This document shows positions 34,336 to 45,660 of a DNA stretch of 64,000 bases, piece after piece (positions within the stretch are counted from its first letter, which is position 1; every line of letters starts with the position of its first letter). Made by a program: the position numbers and the translations under genes. Origin of the DNA: Isoetes taiwanensis (lineage: Eukaryota > Streptophyta > Lycopodiopsida > Isoetales > Isoetaceae). Where the stretch lies: contig JAJEKV010000263.1 of NCBI GenBank assembly GCA_021234155.1, forward strand, positions 126,001 through 190,000, written 5' to 3'. The notes beneath the pieces are model-generated. The model saw only the letters and a list, made by a program, of their open reading frames with translations. It did no database searches and was not told the origin of the DNA.

Positions 34336-34919
34336 GCCTAATCTTCCCGACTTGTCCAATTTTTTCTTCGCTCTGAGAAATCTTTAATAACCAGCAACAT
34401 TGGTCCTTATCCCCTTCCATTGATGAAGACCGAAAAAGCTTAAACCTTTCTCGCTCAATGGTTATCAAGCTCACATCCTTGATGATTCCTTTTTGCTATG
34501 AAAGGTTGTTAATCGAGGATCAATTCTCTCACTTGGAGACATGTTTTACCATCACAAAGCCTTACAGACTGGCCATGGGGAAGCCATCATCCTCTTTTCT
34601 GAAACAGCCCCTCTTTGGTTCTTTGCCTTCCCACCTGAATGGAATGAGATTGGCTGGCAGATAGACCCGGTGGCTTCAGACTTGGTGATCATTGATGAAG
34701 AAGAGTCGGACTCGGATTTTGGATTTTACGGTACAAGATCCTTCCTCCCGATCGAGCTACCTTGCCTGCTTCTTTGTAAAAGGACCTCGGTCCCATTTTT
34801 GTTTTTGTTTTTTTTCCGTGCTAAAAGCACTTTTTTGTGAACCTCAATGGTTACGATGTTTGTATCGATGTAACTTTCTTATGATAAATATAAGTCTTCC
34901 TTTTCTCCAAAAAAAAAAA
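34336..34919 (+). other. LINE-B 3' untranslated region and A-tail
   Basis: Non-coding stretch between the ORF2 stop and an A-run (34909-34918). T-rich around 34795-34815. Confidence 0.65.
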
Positions 34920-34979
34920 TTATGTGTCTCACGAAGAGGGCAAAGAGAAAGGGGAAGAGTGTTGGTTGCTCTGTCCACG

Positions 34980-35902
34980 GTTCTCCGAGCCACATTATAA
35001 ACCGAAAGTGCTTCCAATTCCCAAGAGCGTGAGACCGGGGGATATGGTGGTTTTTCTGTTGAGCAGGATTGGAATGTTATAGATGTGAGTGTTACCTTAG
35101 ATCGTCAATGCGGGCAAGATGTGCCCATGAGTTTTATGATGGTCTTGTGGGGTTTTGCAACCGGAGGTGTGTTGCTGGAGGCTGTGGCCATGGGCGTGGT
35201 GCTCTTGTAGATCATTTGCATTGTCGGTTTGTGTTTAGAGCCCGGTTTAAGAGTCCTAGGGCCATGAATGATGCCATAAAAAAGAGATTTCAATTGGGTT
35301 TCTAAGCCTCCTGGTGTGATATTGGTATGTAAAGCCCTTAAAAATACTCGTCTTCATTGTTTTGAGGGTATGATTGGGTACTGTATGAAGGATATGGGAA
35401 AAGTTCATTCTTCATAATGTGAGTGAGGCTGCCATCGAGAAAGGTAAGGATTTGTATCGAGATGGGGAGCTGGTGATACGAAAAATTTAGATGTGCTTGA
35501 TAACAAAAACTTGTTGAATCGAGCTGCTTATTTTGTGAATTACCACGGGAACCATAGATTGACTGCTAGTTTGTTGTATACACTGCCCTTCTAACACTGT
35601 CCATATCAATGAGCACCGTGTCCGGGCTGCATGGAGAGTCCTGCTCAATCCTAGTCACTGCATGTCATCGGATATGAGGACCATCTTGTTTGGCTTGCCA
35701 ACAGGTTTTGTGCCTGTGGAAAGGAATGTGCCTGGGAGGAGGCAGTATTGGAATGATGCTATTCCTGCTGATGAACAAGATAATAACTTCGAGGATATTC
35801 ATGATGCTTCTTATAGTGGAGACAATGATGATGTTGTGATACTTCAGCCTGGTGTAAATTTCATCCCTGTGCACAAGGGTGATCGTACCATGGCTGTTGG
35901 GT
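34980..35902 (+). pseudogene. HUH-endonuclease (Rep-like) gene, Replitron-type element remnant
   Basis: A broken coding region in three frames. The first part (35058-35209) reads DWNVIDVSVTLDRQ...VLWGFATGGVLLE. A frame change leads to DHLHCRFVFRARF, whose H-L-H (35213-35221) is the metal-binding HUH motif. Next comes KALKNTRLHCFEGMIGYCMK, giving a Y-x-x-K catalytic motif (Tyr 35379-35381, Lys 35388-35390). Then HNVSEAAIEKGK, NKNLLNRAAYF and a C-terminal part RAAWRVLLNPS...RTILFGLP ending at 35902. HUH enzymes nick single-stranded DNA and join it to a tyrosine. The order and spacing resemble the eukaryotic HUH transposon proteins called Replitrons, which lack the Helitron helicase. At least three frameshifts and several stops show this copy is dead. 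Confidence 0.65.
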
Positions 35903-35956
35903 GATGAACTTGGTTGCCTCTTCATTGTACAATTGGGTTTGTTTTCATAGTTTTGT

Positions 35957-36346
35957 TTGTTTTTAGTTGCAGGAGTTATGGAGACTGATGGGGAACCAGT
36001 TGCTGGCGTGGAGCAACCTGCTGTGTCTTTGCCTGAGTCTTTTATTTCGTCTGCTGTAGAGGTATCCCATCGGGACCCTGTTGTGTTTTCGGCTGAGCCT
36101 GAGGCAGCATTTTCTGCTCAGGAGTTCGTGAATAGTGTTATCCAGGTTGGAGCTGAGGCGCATAGGATTGGGGCATCCCTGCGCTTGCTTAGGCGACAGC
36201 TTAGAGGGTTCTATGTGTCAATTGACAATGCCATATCTCGTTGTGGAGTGGGAGCATTTGGGGTGCCCGTTTCGAAGTTGCACATCTTGCGGCTCTCATA
36301 TGAGCTTATGCGAGGGTCTTGCTTGTGCAAGAAATACGACAACTAG
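35957..36346 (+). other. open frame downstream of the HUH gene, unknown product
   Basis: From the Met at 35978 (METDGEPVAGVEQP...) the frame is acidic, Ser/Val-rich and Glu-rich, then basic and helical (LRLLRRQLRGFY). It starts 75 bp after the HUH frame ends and lies on the same strand. It could be the C-terminus or second gene of the same element, or a by-product of relaxed constraint. It matches no family I recognise. Confidence 0.35.
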
Positions 36347-36464
36347 ATGCAGTCATTAGGCATGGCCAAAGTGGCTCGGCTATGAACTTATTTCCTTACA
36401 TGTTCTTTTGTTGGCTTGTGATTTTGTGTCTGGAGTTGATAAACCTTGATTTGGATTTGTATTG

Positions 36465-36700
36465 CTGAAATAATAGGTATGGGTTGCTTCTAAATAACGT
36501 GTTGAATAAGTTTGCGATGGTTTGCTGGTTCTGAAATTGGTTGTGGTAAATGCTTGTAAATAACGTCTTTGAATAAGTTTGAAGCGGCCGCAATTGGTTA
36601 ACGGTATGGTTTCTTTGGTTCTGAAATTGGTTGTGGTAAATGCTTGTAAATATGTGTTGAATAAGTTTGAGCAGGCTGCAATTGTTTAACAGAATTGTGT
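36465..36700 (+). repeat. ~95-bp tandem repeat, two and a half copies
   Basis: GGTTCTGAAATTGGTTGTGG and AAATGCTTGTAAATA recur at about 36527-36568 and 36618-36659. GAATAAGTTTGa occurs three times, near 36504, 36572 and 36659. A NotI-like GCGGCCGC lies at 36585. Confidence 0.8.
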
Positions 36701-36734
36701 ATTGAAATGATGTCCGGGTAATCGACACATCGCT

Positions 36735-36972
36735 TTGCTAGTGGGCTTGGCCCCCTACGCATACTAGGCATCCCTCTTGTGGGATACCTAGTATGCTTGG
36801 ATGAGCGTCGGAACTTATACTGGGGTTCGACTCCCCAGGCTCGATGGTTTGCTTGGCTGATAGGGGTAAGTCAAATATAGGGGATTTGACCCTATCTTGA
36901 CTTCCATTTGAGGGCTGGAATTTGATGGTGTGGCATATGCTCTGGCATATGCCACCATCGGATGGCCCCAAA
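36735..36972 (+). mobile_element. SINE-like unit with tRNA-type B box and strong hairpins
   Basis: A T-arm-like CTGGGGTTCGACTCCCCAG (about 36819-36837) is a perfect 5-bp stem with a 7-base loop and contains a pol III B box. Upstream is a long hairpin (GCATACTAGGC... and ...CCTAGTATGC, about 36757-36794, one mismatch in 16). Downstream is a second hairpin around GTGGCATATGC (36926-36961). The unit ends with A6. An A-box-like stretch (TAGTGGGCTTGG) sits near 36739. This fits a tRNA-derived SINE, but only one copy is in the window. Confidence 0.4.
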
Positions 36973-36984
36973 AAATTATTGGAT

Positions 36985-37120
36985 GCCCTAAATGATGCAA
37001 TGCTTTTGGACCTTTATCACATTGAGAATATCTTGTAATAATGGCACCCGATGATACCTGATTTCTATATGGCAGCTTGTCAAAGACATGGCATGTCATG
37101 CAAGCTTCCACATTCAACAT
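36985..37120 (-). pseudogene. PPR gene scrap
   Basis: The minus strand reads CHVFDKLPYRNQVSSGAIIT and RYSQCDKGPKAL. These match the junction of L and S PPR motifs (VFDxMPxRNxxSWxAIIxGYxQ...G..AL). About 40 codons remain. The adjacent SINE-like unit interrupts it on the left. Confidence 0.75.
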
Positions 37121-38072
37121 ACATATCTATGAGAAAGCATACATATTTATCAAAGCATTTTGAACCTTAATGCTTTCCTAAAGCATTTTGAACATTAAAG
37201 CTTTCCTGCAAGACAGTTGTGAGAATTTGTTCATCATACATATCTATGAGAAAGCACACATATCTATCAAAGCATTTTGAACCTTAAAGCAGAATCTGTT
37301 CATGCAAATACCTTCCTTGCTCTAACATTCGTATACTAGGACATGCTTTTAAGACAATTAAGAATCCGCCACGTAGATACCTTAGTTGCTCTAACAGTTG
37401 AAAATGCTATGATATCTCGAGTGTAGAAACTTATGGAAGCACTTAACATCTTACTGTATATGCTTAAGTTCCTGCATTCCGCCTCTGCTTTCAAGCTCTA
37501 GAATGAGAGCTACCCCATCATATGAGCTTTCAAAATGAGGCATAACACTTTGTTCTCTTTCTTTTCTCTTCTTTTTGTTGGTGTACTCACTTTGCTAACA
37601 AAGTTCTATTGGTTTTTTTAGTTTTCTGGTGTGTATCAATGGGTGCCAAAAAGGAAGATTCATACTTTTTGAACTCATAATTTTGCTTTCTAAAGTGATG
37701 GCTCAAACTTATATATCTACTAACAAATGAGTTATATTATGTGTGTCCATTTTTGAGCAACAACTCAACAGAAAGTAGTTTAAGAAAAGAGACAAAAAGA
37801 CAATGTGCTTATTCTTATCTCAAAACTGTTGTCAATTATTATCTCAAAATGCATATCCTAAGCTAAATTTCAAATCATATGACAATTGCTTTGCAATGAC
37901 GTATAATAGACCTATCTCCACTGCCAATGTAAGAAATACTATCATCTTTAACTTTCTTACAAAGATCTGCCACGTAACATATTACATATGCTATTTACTT
38001 CTTTTCCATTACAAATATCAAATCGAATCAAAATGAATGATTTCTATCGTACTTCAAAGCAATTGAAAAATC
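37121..38072. other. non-coding interval with CATACATAT...AAAGCATTTTGAACC repeats
   Basis: A ~110-bp stretch (CATATCTATGAGAAAGC, then TATCAAAGCATTTTGAACCT) occurs near 37121 and again near 37232, with a third half copy of the second part near 37185. No gene was seen in the rest. Confidence 0.5.
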
Positions 38073-38990
38073 TTAGACGTATTCTCCTACGTCATTTTCA
38101 ATCTCACAAACCAAATAGCTTTTGGGTGGTGACTTAATAACCAAAATTATAGTTGTACTTCTTGTTCCCTCTCTACGATTTGCATCTTGTAATATCGTCC
38201 ATAACAGATTGTAATAAGTTAAACCAATATTAAATAACAAAATAATAATAATAACATAAAGATAAACAACGTGCAAATTAAACTAGTATTGAACAACAAA
38301 ACAATAACAATAATAAAAATAACCTGCAAAGTATAAGCTTCTTTTTATCGAGGTAGGCATCAAGTCTGTCCACTATTTCTTTAAATCGTGTAATAATTCG
38401 TTAGGGATGCTGAATAAATATTTAAAATAATTATTAATATTTTGTTATGAATAACTTAATGGCTATAGGCATTTGATGGTTTTATAGTTTCTTAAATCTG
38501 ATTTCTACATTTATTGGAGCAGTAACAAGGCATATTAACAATACTAGAAGCATCTTGTACAAATAAATTACTTTGAAGTGCATAATACAGTTTGAAATTC
38601 ATATATTAAATCTAAATTCTTAGTCATATATATAGCTCAGCTTTGGTGTAAATTTTGGTTTAAATAATGAGAGTCGAGAATCATTTGTTTCTAGATACAC
38701 AAGCTGTACTCTTTCTTTTGAACTTTATGTTGTGCTTTTGTCATAATCCACCTTCTAATTCACTTTTTGCATCATGCCGTGGCCTTTTGAAAATGGATCA
38801 AAAAGTTAATTTGATCTGTATTTTAAATTGTGGATCAAATTTTGAATCCCAAATTTGATTGTTGGAATTGTAATTTATAAAAATTGTAGGTAAGATTTTA
38901 ACACTAGGGTTACACCTTTTTGGAAATTCTATTATGGCTCCAAGATAAAGAATTTGTCTACATACTCACAATATGTTGTCCTCCATTATT
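38073..38990. repeat. AT-rich ~0.9-kb repeat, copy 1
   Basis: Landmarks in order: CATCTTGTAATATCGTCC, AACAAAACAATAA, AAGTATAAGCTTCTT, TTTGATGGTTTTAT, AATGAGAGTCGAGAAtCATT, and TTTTAAATTGTGGATCAAAT. The same order occurs in copies 2 and 4. It has no coding capacity, and the short open frames it creates recur with the repeat. Confidence 0.8.
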
Positions 38991-39239
38991 GTATAATACA
39001 GGAAACATTTGTGAAAAATATAGAAAGCTTCTAATACCAGGCATAATATGGAGCCAAATGCAAAGGGTTCAGGTTTATTTTTAAAGTCTTTAACATTTCT
39101 CACATTATTTTGCAAATATGATTTTTCTTTGGAATTCTAAATCTTCCATCTTGTAAACCATAATATGAGAAATCTATCACAAGAAGAATAAAAAGGATCT
39201 ATAGTGGAAATTTCGAAAAATAATTTCTGAAAGTTTGAA

Positions 39240-39870
39240 GTTCAGAAGTTCATTATGGACCCAGTTGGGTCCCTCGAGGGTTAAAATATTGAGAACTTAT
39301 AATATTACTCCATTTAAAAAAAAAAAATATACATTTAGCAAGAAGAATAGTACTTAGTATCTACTTCCATTGAAAAATAATAGTATCCACACATTCGTAT
39401 TCTATTTCAAATATTGTGGATGTGAAATGGTTTTTGGATGTTTGTTTTTCAGAAATTCCTTAGAGACCCGATTGGGTCTCTCAAGAATTCAGATTATGAT
39501 TTGCTCATTGATACATCAAATTTTTATGAAATCACATGAAATTTAAAAAATGAGTAGCATTTGTGGACTATATTCATAGAAAATTAATGTCATATTGAAA
39601 TTTGTATTCCGTGTTGAGTGTCATGAGATCATATCGTATCATTGAAACCATTGAATTGAGTGTATTTTAAGATGCGATTGTGCTAAAGTTGTGAAGAATT
39701 TTATTTTGCCATTGAATATGGTAGTATAACTTCGAGTTAATCTTACAATTCAGGTGTTCATATTGAAAATCTCATAAGTATCATGGAGAACTAGTCCCTA
39801 ATATGGAGAAGGAATTGAGGGACTCATACGAGTTGATGAACCCAAACAGGTCCCTGAGACAACTCTAGTG
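39240..39870. other. spacer with GACCC...GGGTC palindromes
   Basis: GGACCCAGTTGGGTCC near 39257 and GAGACCCGATTGGGTCTC near 39465 are short perfect inverted repeats with a 4-base centre. A one-sided relative (AACCCAAACAGGTCCCT) lies near 39839. No gene. Confidence 0.5.
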
Positions 39871-39884
39871 TTAAATTGTAGAAA

Positions 39885-40760
39885 ATTAGATTGTTGAATT
39901 TAAGGCTACATAAAATTCTAGGTAGGAATCAACAGTTGGAGTATTTCTTAAGTCTAAAATATTCTAAAACTTCCGGGTAGCAACCTAACAGCCAAAATTC
40001 TAGTCGCAGTTTCTATTCCGCTTCTACCATTTGCATCTTGTAATATCGTCCGTAATATTTCTAAAAAAATACAATAAGTCAATATTAAATACCTAAACAA
40101 TAATAAAAATTTAAAGATAAATAACCTGCAAGTTAAATTAATATTGAATAACAACACAATAATAATAATAAAAATAACTTACAAAAGTATAAGCTTCTTC
40201 TTATTAAGATAGACATCAAGTCTGCGTCTATTATTTCCTTAGTTTGTCTAATAATTTGATAAAGATATTGAATAAAGCTTTAATCTAATTATTAATATTC
40301 CGTTATAAATAGCTTCATGGCTGTAGGTATTCGATGGTTTTATGGTTTCTTGAATCTAATTTCTATATTTATTAGAACCGTAAAAGACCATATTAACAAT
40401 AATGGAAGCATCCTGCTACAAATAAATTACTTTGAGGTGCATAATACATTTTGGAATTTATATGTTAAATCTAAATTCTTAATCATAAATGTGGCTCATC
40501 TTTGGTGTAAATTTTGGTTCAAATAATGAGAGTCGAGAACCATTTGTTTCTAGGAACACAATTTGTACTCTTTCTTTTAAACTTTATATTGTGCTTTTGT
40601 CCTAATGCACCTTCTAATCCACCTTTTACATCATGCCCTGGCCTTTTAGAAATGCATCAAAAAGTTAGTTTAATATGTATTTTAAATTGTGGATCAAATT
40701 TTGAATCTTAAATTTGATTATTAGTTTTGTAATTTATAAAACTTGTATGTAAGATTTTAA
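39885..40760. repeat. AT-rich ~0.9-kb repeat, copy 2
   Basis: Same landmarks as copy 1 and about as long. Visual similarity is high through 40500-40720 (AATGAGAGTCGAGAACCATT, TTCTAGGAACACAA). Confidence 0.8.
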
Positions 40761-41036
40761 ATTGTAAAAAATTAGGTTACTGAATTTAAAGCTATAAAAA
40801 ATTCTAGATAGAAATCAAATGTTAGCAGGTTTACAATACAAGGAATTTTCTTTGAGTCTAAAATATTCTGAAGCTTCTGGGTGGCGACTTAAATAAAATC
40901 CTTGTTTGTAGTCCTGTCCCGCCTCTACCATTTGTATTTTGTAATATCTTCCGTAACATTCTAAAAATAATTCAATAAGTTAAATCAATGCTAAATAACA
41001 AAACAATAATAAAAAGTTGAAGATAAATAACCTATG
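40761..41036. repeat. AT-rich ~0.9-kb repeat, partial copy 3, head-to-tail with copy 2
   Basis: It begins TTTTAAATTGTAAAAAATTA directly after copy 2 and runs to AAGATAAATAACCT, matching the first third of the unit. The direct abutment shows a head-to-tail tandem origin. Confidence 0.72.
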
Positions 41037-42336
41037 ATGTGAATAATTCCATTAATTTGCATATATCTTTTTCCTTTCATCTTTGTGATTTTTATTCCAC
41101 CAATCCAATAGGGATTGTGCCACGAACAAATAAAATGCCATCATTTGAAGATCAAATTATGGTGTAAGGCAAGTATATTAGTTGATCTCGACTTGTGTAT
41201 AAGGAAGGAAGGAAGGAAGGATAAGGCGAGCATGCTAGATGATCTCGATATATGTGTCAATATTCTCATGGATGGATTGCTTATCATTCCCTATGAGTTA
41301 CGAATATTAAACCATCCACTTTCTCAGCTTCTTGGATTAATGCTAAGGAAGGGTTTTAATTGTATAGTGATGCAAAAAAGATAGAGCAAGTGATTGTCTA
41401 GTGTTGATTTTTACAATTGTTTGCTTGGTCGATCGAATATGGAACAACACCTTGCTAATGGCTATGATGCTATATTAATTAACCAATAACATGTTTAATG
41501 ATTCTAACGAACCTAGTTTTTTGGGGACAGACAAGCGTACACAATGCCGTATCCAATTTCCATAGATTCTAGAACCTCAAGAATCTTAAGATAGAGAATT
41601 CTAAATATATAAAATGAACCATTCAAAAGAAGCATCTTTGACCTCAAACCTGCCTCTACGTCGAATGCATCTTTGCAAAAATTATGGAACATGACACGTG
41701 TTTTTTTTTTAAAGCGCGATATGTCACATTACACAACACGAAGTTCAATTAAAACCCAATACAGTATGACATATTACAAAAAAACATCGGCCAAAGATAA
41801 AGGACAAGGATAAAGATAAAGAGCAAAAATCATGGTATGCTATATGCATACAGATTGATAGGACTGAAAGTTCGCCTACTGTCAATCAATACCAAGTTGT
41901 AAGTTGCGTCGACTCCCATGGGTCGATAAAGGATTATGTTAAACTTTACTCCCATGCGAGCCCATAATTGGAAAGATGTATTTTTAGGTTTAACTATGAT
42001 GGAAAATGGACACTACATGTCCTTCAATCCTTAAAAAACCAACTTTGGTAGATCCTTGCATCTAAAGGTTTCTTACACTCTTTCGCATGCGAAGTATGGA
42101 TTTTTTAAAGCTTAGAATGCTAATGTATTGAGAAAGAGAGAAGGGAAATATGCTCGTTAACATAAAACAGAATTGGAATGAATTTGCGAATAAGATGCAT
42201 CGGATAAATAGTTCCAATTATTATTTCAACTGAGTAACACTACAAATTTTGCCAAATGCCCTAGTTCAAAGTGAAAATCTTTCTTATTGGAGAATTTAAA
42301 TAAACAATTGCATTTTAAATAACATGGGCACAAATC
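41037..42336. other. non-coding interval
   Basis: AT-rich with no supported gene. It contains a short GGAA microsatellite (about 41203-41221) and a T-run at 41701-41711. Confidence 0.4.
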
Positions 42337-42925
42337 CATGAATATTGAATAACAACATAATAATAATAAAAATAAAAATAATTTACAAAAGTATAGGCTT
42401 TTCCTTATTAAGATAGACATCAATTCTGTCTATTATTTCCTTAGTTTGTTTAATAATTTGTTAAAGATGTTGAATAAAGATTTAATCTAATTATTAATAT
42501 TCTATTATAAATAGCTTCATAGCTGTAGGTGTTTGATGGTTTATGGTTTCTTGAATCTAATTTCTACATTTATTAGAGCTGTAAAAGACTATATTAACAA
42601 TATCCTGCTACAAATAAATTACTTTGAGATGCATAATACATTTTGGAATTAATATGTTAAATCTAAATTCTTAATCATAAATGTGGCTCAACTTTGGTGT
42701 AAATTTTAGTTTAAATAATGAGAGTCGAGAATCATTTGTTTCTAGAAACACAATTTGTACTCTTTTTTTTAAACTTTATATTGTGCTTTTGTCCTAATCC
42801 ACCTTTTGCATCATGCCCTGGCCTTTTAGAAATGCATCAAAAAGTTAGTTTGATATGTATTTTAAATTGTGGATCAATGTTTGAATCTCAAATTTAATTA
42901 TTAGTTTTTTAATTTATAAAAAATT
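42337..42925. repeat. AT-rich ~0.9-kb repeat, copy 4 (partial)
   Basis: It enters the unit at ATTGAATAACAACA and continues to TTTTAAATTGTGGATCAAT. The same landmarks as copies 1 and 2 are present, with a gap near 42600. Confidence 0.78.
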
Positions 42926-43078
42926 TAGTCGCAATTCCTGTCCCGCTTCTACCATTTGCATCTTGTAATATCGTCTGTAACATCACTAAAAAAATACAAT
43001 AAGTTAAGCCAATATTAAATACCTAAACAATAATAAAAAAACTTAAAGATAACTAACCTCCAAGTTACACTGATATTG
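42926..43078. repeat. AT-rich ~0.9-kb repeat, start of copy 5
   Basis: TAGTCGCAATTCCTGTCCCG...CATCTTGTAATATCGTC...ACTGATATTGAA matches the first ~150 bp of the unit. It then runs into the CAA microsatellite, which has expanded from the AACAACA tract present in every copy. Confidence 0.75.
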
Positions 43079-43165
<87 letters not shown>

Positions 43166-43168
43166 AAT
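43079..43168 (+). repeat. (CAA)n microsatellite
   Basis: About 28 uninterrupted CAA units ending in AATAATAA. The poly-leucine open frame on the minus strand is an artefact of this tract. Confidence 0.97.
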
Positions 43169-43680
43169 AAGATGAAATTGCGTACCCAATTGGAATGTTG
43201 GCGATGATAGAAGAACCCGCACATGCGGGGAGATGAGCGTTACGCTCCTTTGTGCGCCCGGCTTCAGTCTTGAAACCCGGACACGATGGATGGATGAGGC
43301 CTTCTTTGTAGGAATTTTGTTCTCGAGTGCAGGCTTCCTAACATTCCCTCGACTATGGCGTGATTATTTGCGTGATAGATAGTTTAATCATTCAAACGTA
43401 CAATTCGAGGTCTAGAATAGGATTTAGCAGATCTGATTTGGGTAGTCATTTCCTTTGTATCCTGTGCCTTGACAGAGTAGGCTCTTTAAGAGTTTCAGCC
43501 CATAATTCGGGCTATCTTGCTTTAGGGAGATTTTCACGAAACCTTTTCCAAATCTCTGTACAGGAAAGATTTGGGATTGAACCCATTCTTCACTGGACGG
43601 ACTTCTTCGACCTCCGACCTGCTTGGTTTTTTGCTGATTTACAGATATTAGTGTGGAGATTTGCAGGTGAGAACTAAGAA

Positions 43681-45653
43681 TGGCAAGCAAAACAGAGAGA
43701 AATGGTTCGAGCCTTCCCACAAACCCAATCGAAAGAGAGAAAAGGCTTAAAATCATTGAGGATGAGGAATGGACGCAGATTTTTTGGCTGGATAGCAAAA
43801 ATGATAAGGGATGGAGTAAAATGAAAACCATGTACATGACCTTTGCAATTATACAAGATCAACAAAAAGCAGCCGCGGTCTGCAGTCTGCATGGATGTTC
43901 TGGGGGACGGAGTTATCTGCGAAACCCTGGATAAAATGAAAGCATTGGAGAAAGATTATGAAGCCGGAAGAGCTAATGACCGAGACTGGACATGGAACTT
44001 CTTTGAACTTCTTCAAGAGATGGACAGAAATCTCTGTAAGAGAATAATGGTTAAGCAAGGCCACTCTGAATCAGACTGTTGCAGCCTTAAGAACAATGTT
44101 TTTCAGAAATCCATGAACGAGCTCCTCAATCTTGCAAAAAATACTCTAGTTGACCTAGAGAACATGAAATGGAACTCCAAAGCTTCAATCAAACTGATTA
44201 GTAGATGGGAGGATGCAGAGGACCACGTCATCGAAAGTCACCGCAAGCAGGCTCTCAGTAAACTTCCTTCAGGAGCGGACTTGATCTTAGGAGACGTTTC
44301 CCAAGAATACGGCATCCTCCAAACCAGGCTCAAGAAAGACACTAAAGCATGCAAGATCAGGGATTCGAATGGTTATTTTAACCCTCTCGAGACGAGCCAA
44401 TGTGATTGCAAGAACTGTGAGAGCTTAAATAATTCTGGCATGAGCAAACCAAGTACAATCGTTGGGGACCAGAATGTCAGTAACCGGATTCCTGTTCTGG
44501 GCAAAAGCGACAAGGCTAAAGGTCAAATTCTTCCTTCTTATAAAAATGCTTTGCTTAATATAGTTTCTTGTGATAACCCCACTGATAATTCTAAAGCTAA
44601 TTCGGATTATTTAGATCTTTCGGGTATCCAAGATTCTTCGGCTGTTAATCTGTATTCTGAGAAAGGCTTGATCATCCACTTCCCCATTAACTGCTCTTCC
44701 ATTGGTGAGATCAAATTTTGGTTAACCAAAACTCATAAGATCCCCATTCTTTCTCTGCTCAAAATCGACAACAGAACCTTCCAGATTTTATGCAGGGATA
44801 ATTTTAGTGTTACTTACATTCTAAAAAAGAAGCTGGGCAAAATTGGTAACAATGATTTCTATATTATGCGATGGAACCCTCTCTTTACCCCAGGTAACTC
44901 TGATCATATTTCTACTTCCACTTGGATCACTTTACCCAACTTGCCTCCTGCTTTATGGACTCTTTCCCATCTTAAGGCTATTTCGGGTAATCTCGGAGAG
45001 ATCATCTCCATTAACATTCCTCAAACTAACTTTCCTTCGGTCTGTATCTCCAAGAAGATTAACTCTAATTGGCGGAGGAAAGTTAAAATTAAGCTTGCAG
45101 AGGACAGATTTATGGACCTTGATATTGTGTATTCCAAAATTCCGGTCCAGTCCCAGAAAAGGGGCCTCCTCCTAGTGCCAAAGATGAACCCCTTAATTTA
45201 AAACCTCCTCTCATTATCAGACAAGAATGGCGCCCCAAAAAGAAAGAAAATGACAGTTTGATTGATTATAACAGTTTGGCCACCAATGAAATTATCCCCA
45301 GGCCACCTGCAGAGGAAAAAAAGGAGTTCTCTCTTTATACTGTGCCCAACTCTCCTTATTTTGACAATAACTGGAATTTCTTCATCCGAAATATCAATAT
45401 GGATATTAAGGTTAAAACGGGTATTATGACCCTCTCCTTCCCTCTCAAAGAAGATTACCAATCTGATGTTTCTGATGTTGAATCCGTGAGCTATAACTCA
45501 GAAGATGAATTCTTACATTCATGTGATGATGAAAGCTGGAAGCAGATTACTAAAAAAAGGGGCAGAGGCCGAAAAAAATCTTATGCTGGACCAATCAGGG
45601 TCAGCCCCAGAAATTCTGCCATTCGTTCCAGAATGGACAAAAAGCTTCTTTAA
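43681..45653 (+). pseudogene. LINE-C ORF1, gag-like protein with DUF4283-like domain
   Basis: Starts MASKTERNGSS. The frame shifts at an exact 7-bp tandem duplication of GTCTGCA (43878-43884 and 43885-43891). It then runs open to 45201 with 430 clean codons and shifts again just before KMNPLI near 45160-45200, into a frame that ends at 45653. A region near 44640-45050 (LIIHFP..., LCRDNFSVTYILKKKLG, ITLPNLPPALWTLSHLKAI) has the DUF4283 pattern seen in plant LINE ORF1. The C-terminus is acidic and then Lys/Arg-rich (KKRGRGRKKS). No CCHC knuckle. This is the best preserved of the three LINE ORF1s, with only two lesions. Confidence 0.8.
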
Positions 45654-45660
45654 TTTTTAA

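Larger units (their letters stand above)
28091..34919 (+). mobile_element. LINE-B, L1-type non-LTR retrotransposon
   Basis: A plus-strand element: a decayed ORF1 region (about 28135-30466), ORF2 with endonuclease (from 30506), reverse transcriptase and zf-RVT (to 34335), a 3' untranslated region, and a terminal A-run at 34909-34918. The 5' boundary is not certain. No clear target-site duplication was found when the bases after the A-run were compared with the 27.4-28.1 kb region. It is not closely related in sequence to LINE-A or LINE-C. Confidence 0.85.

Noticed and set aside
43015-43224. Poly-leucine open frame on the minus strand
   Set aside because: Produced by the CAA microsatellite.
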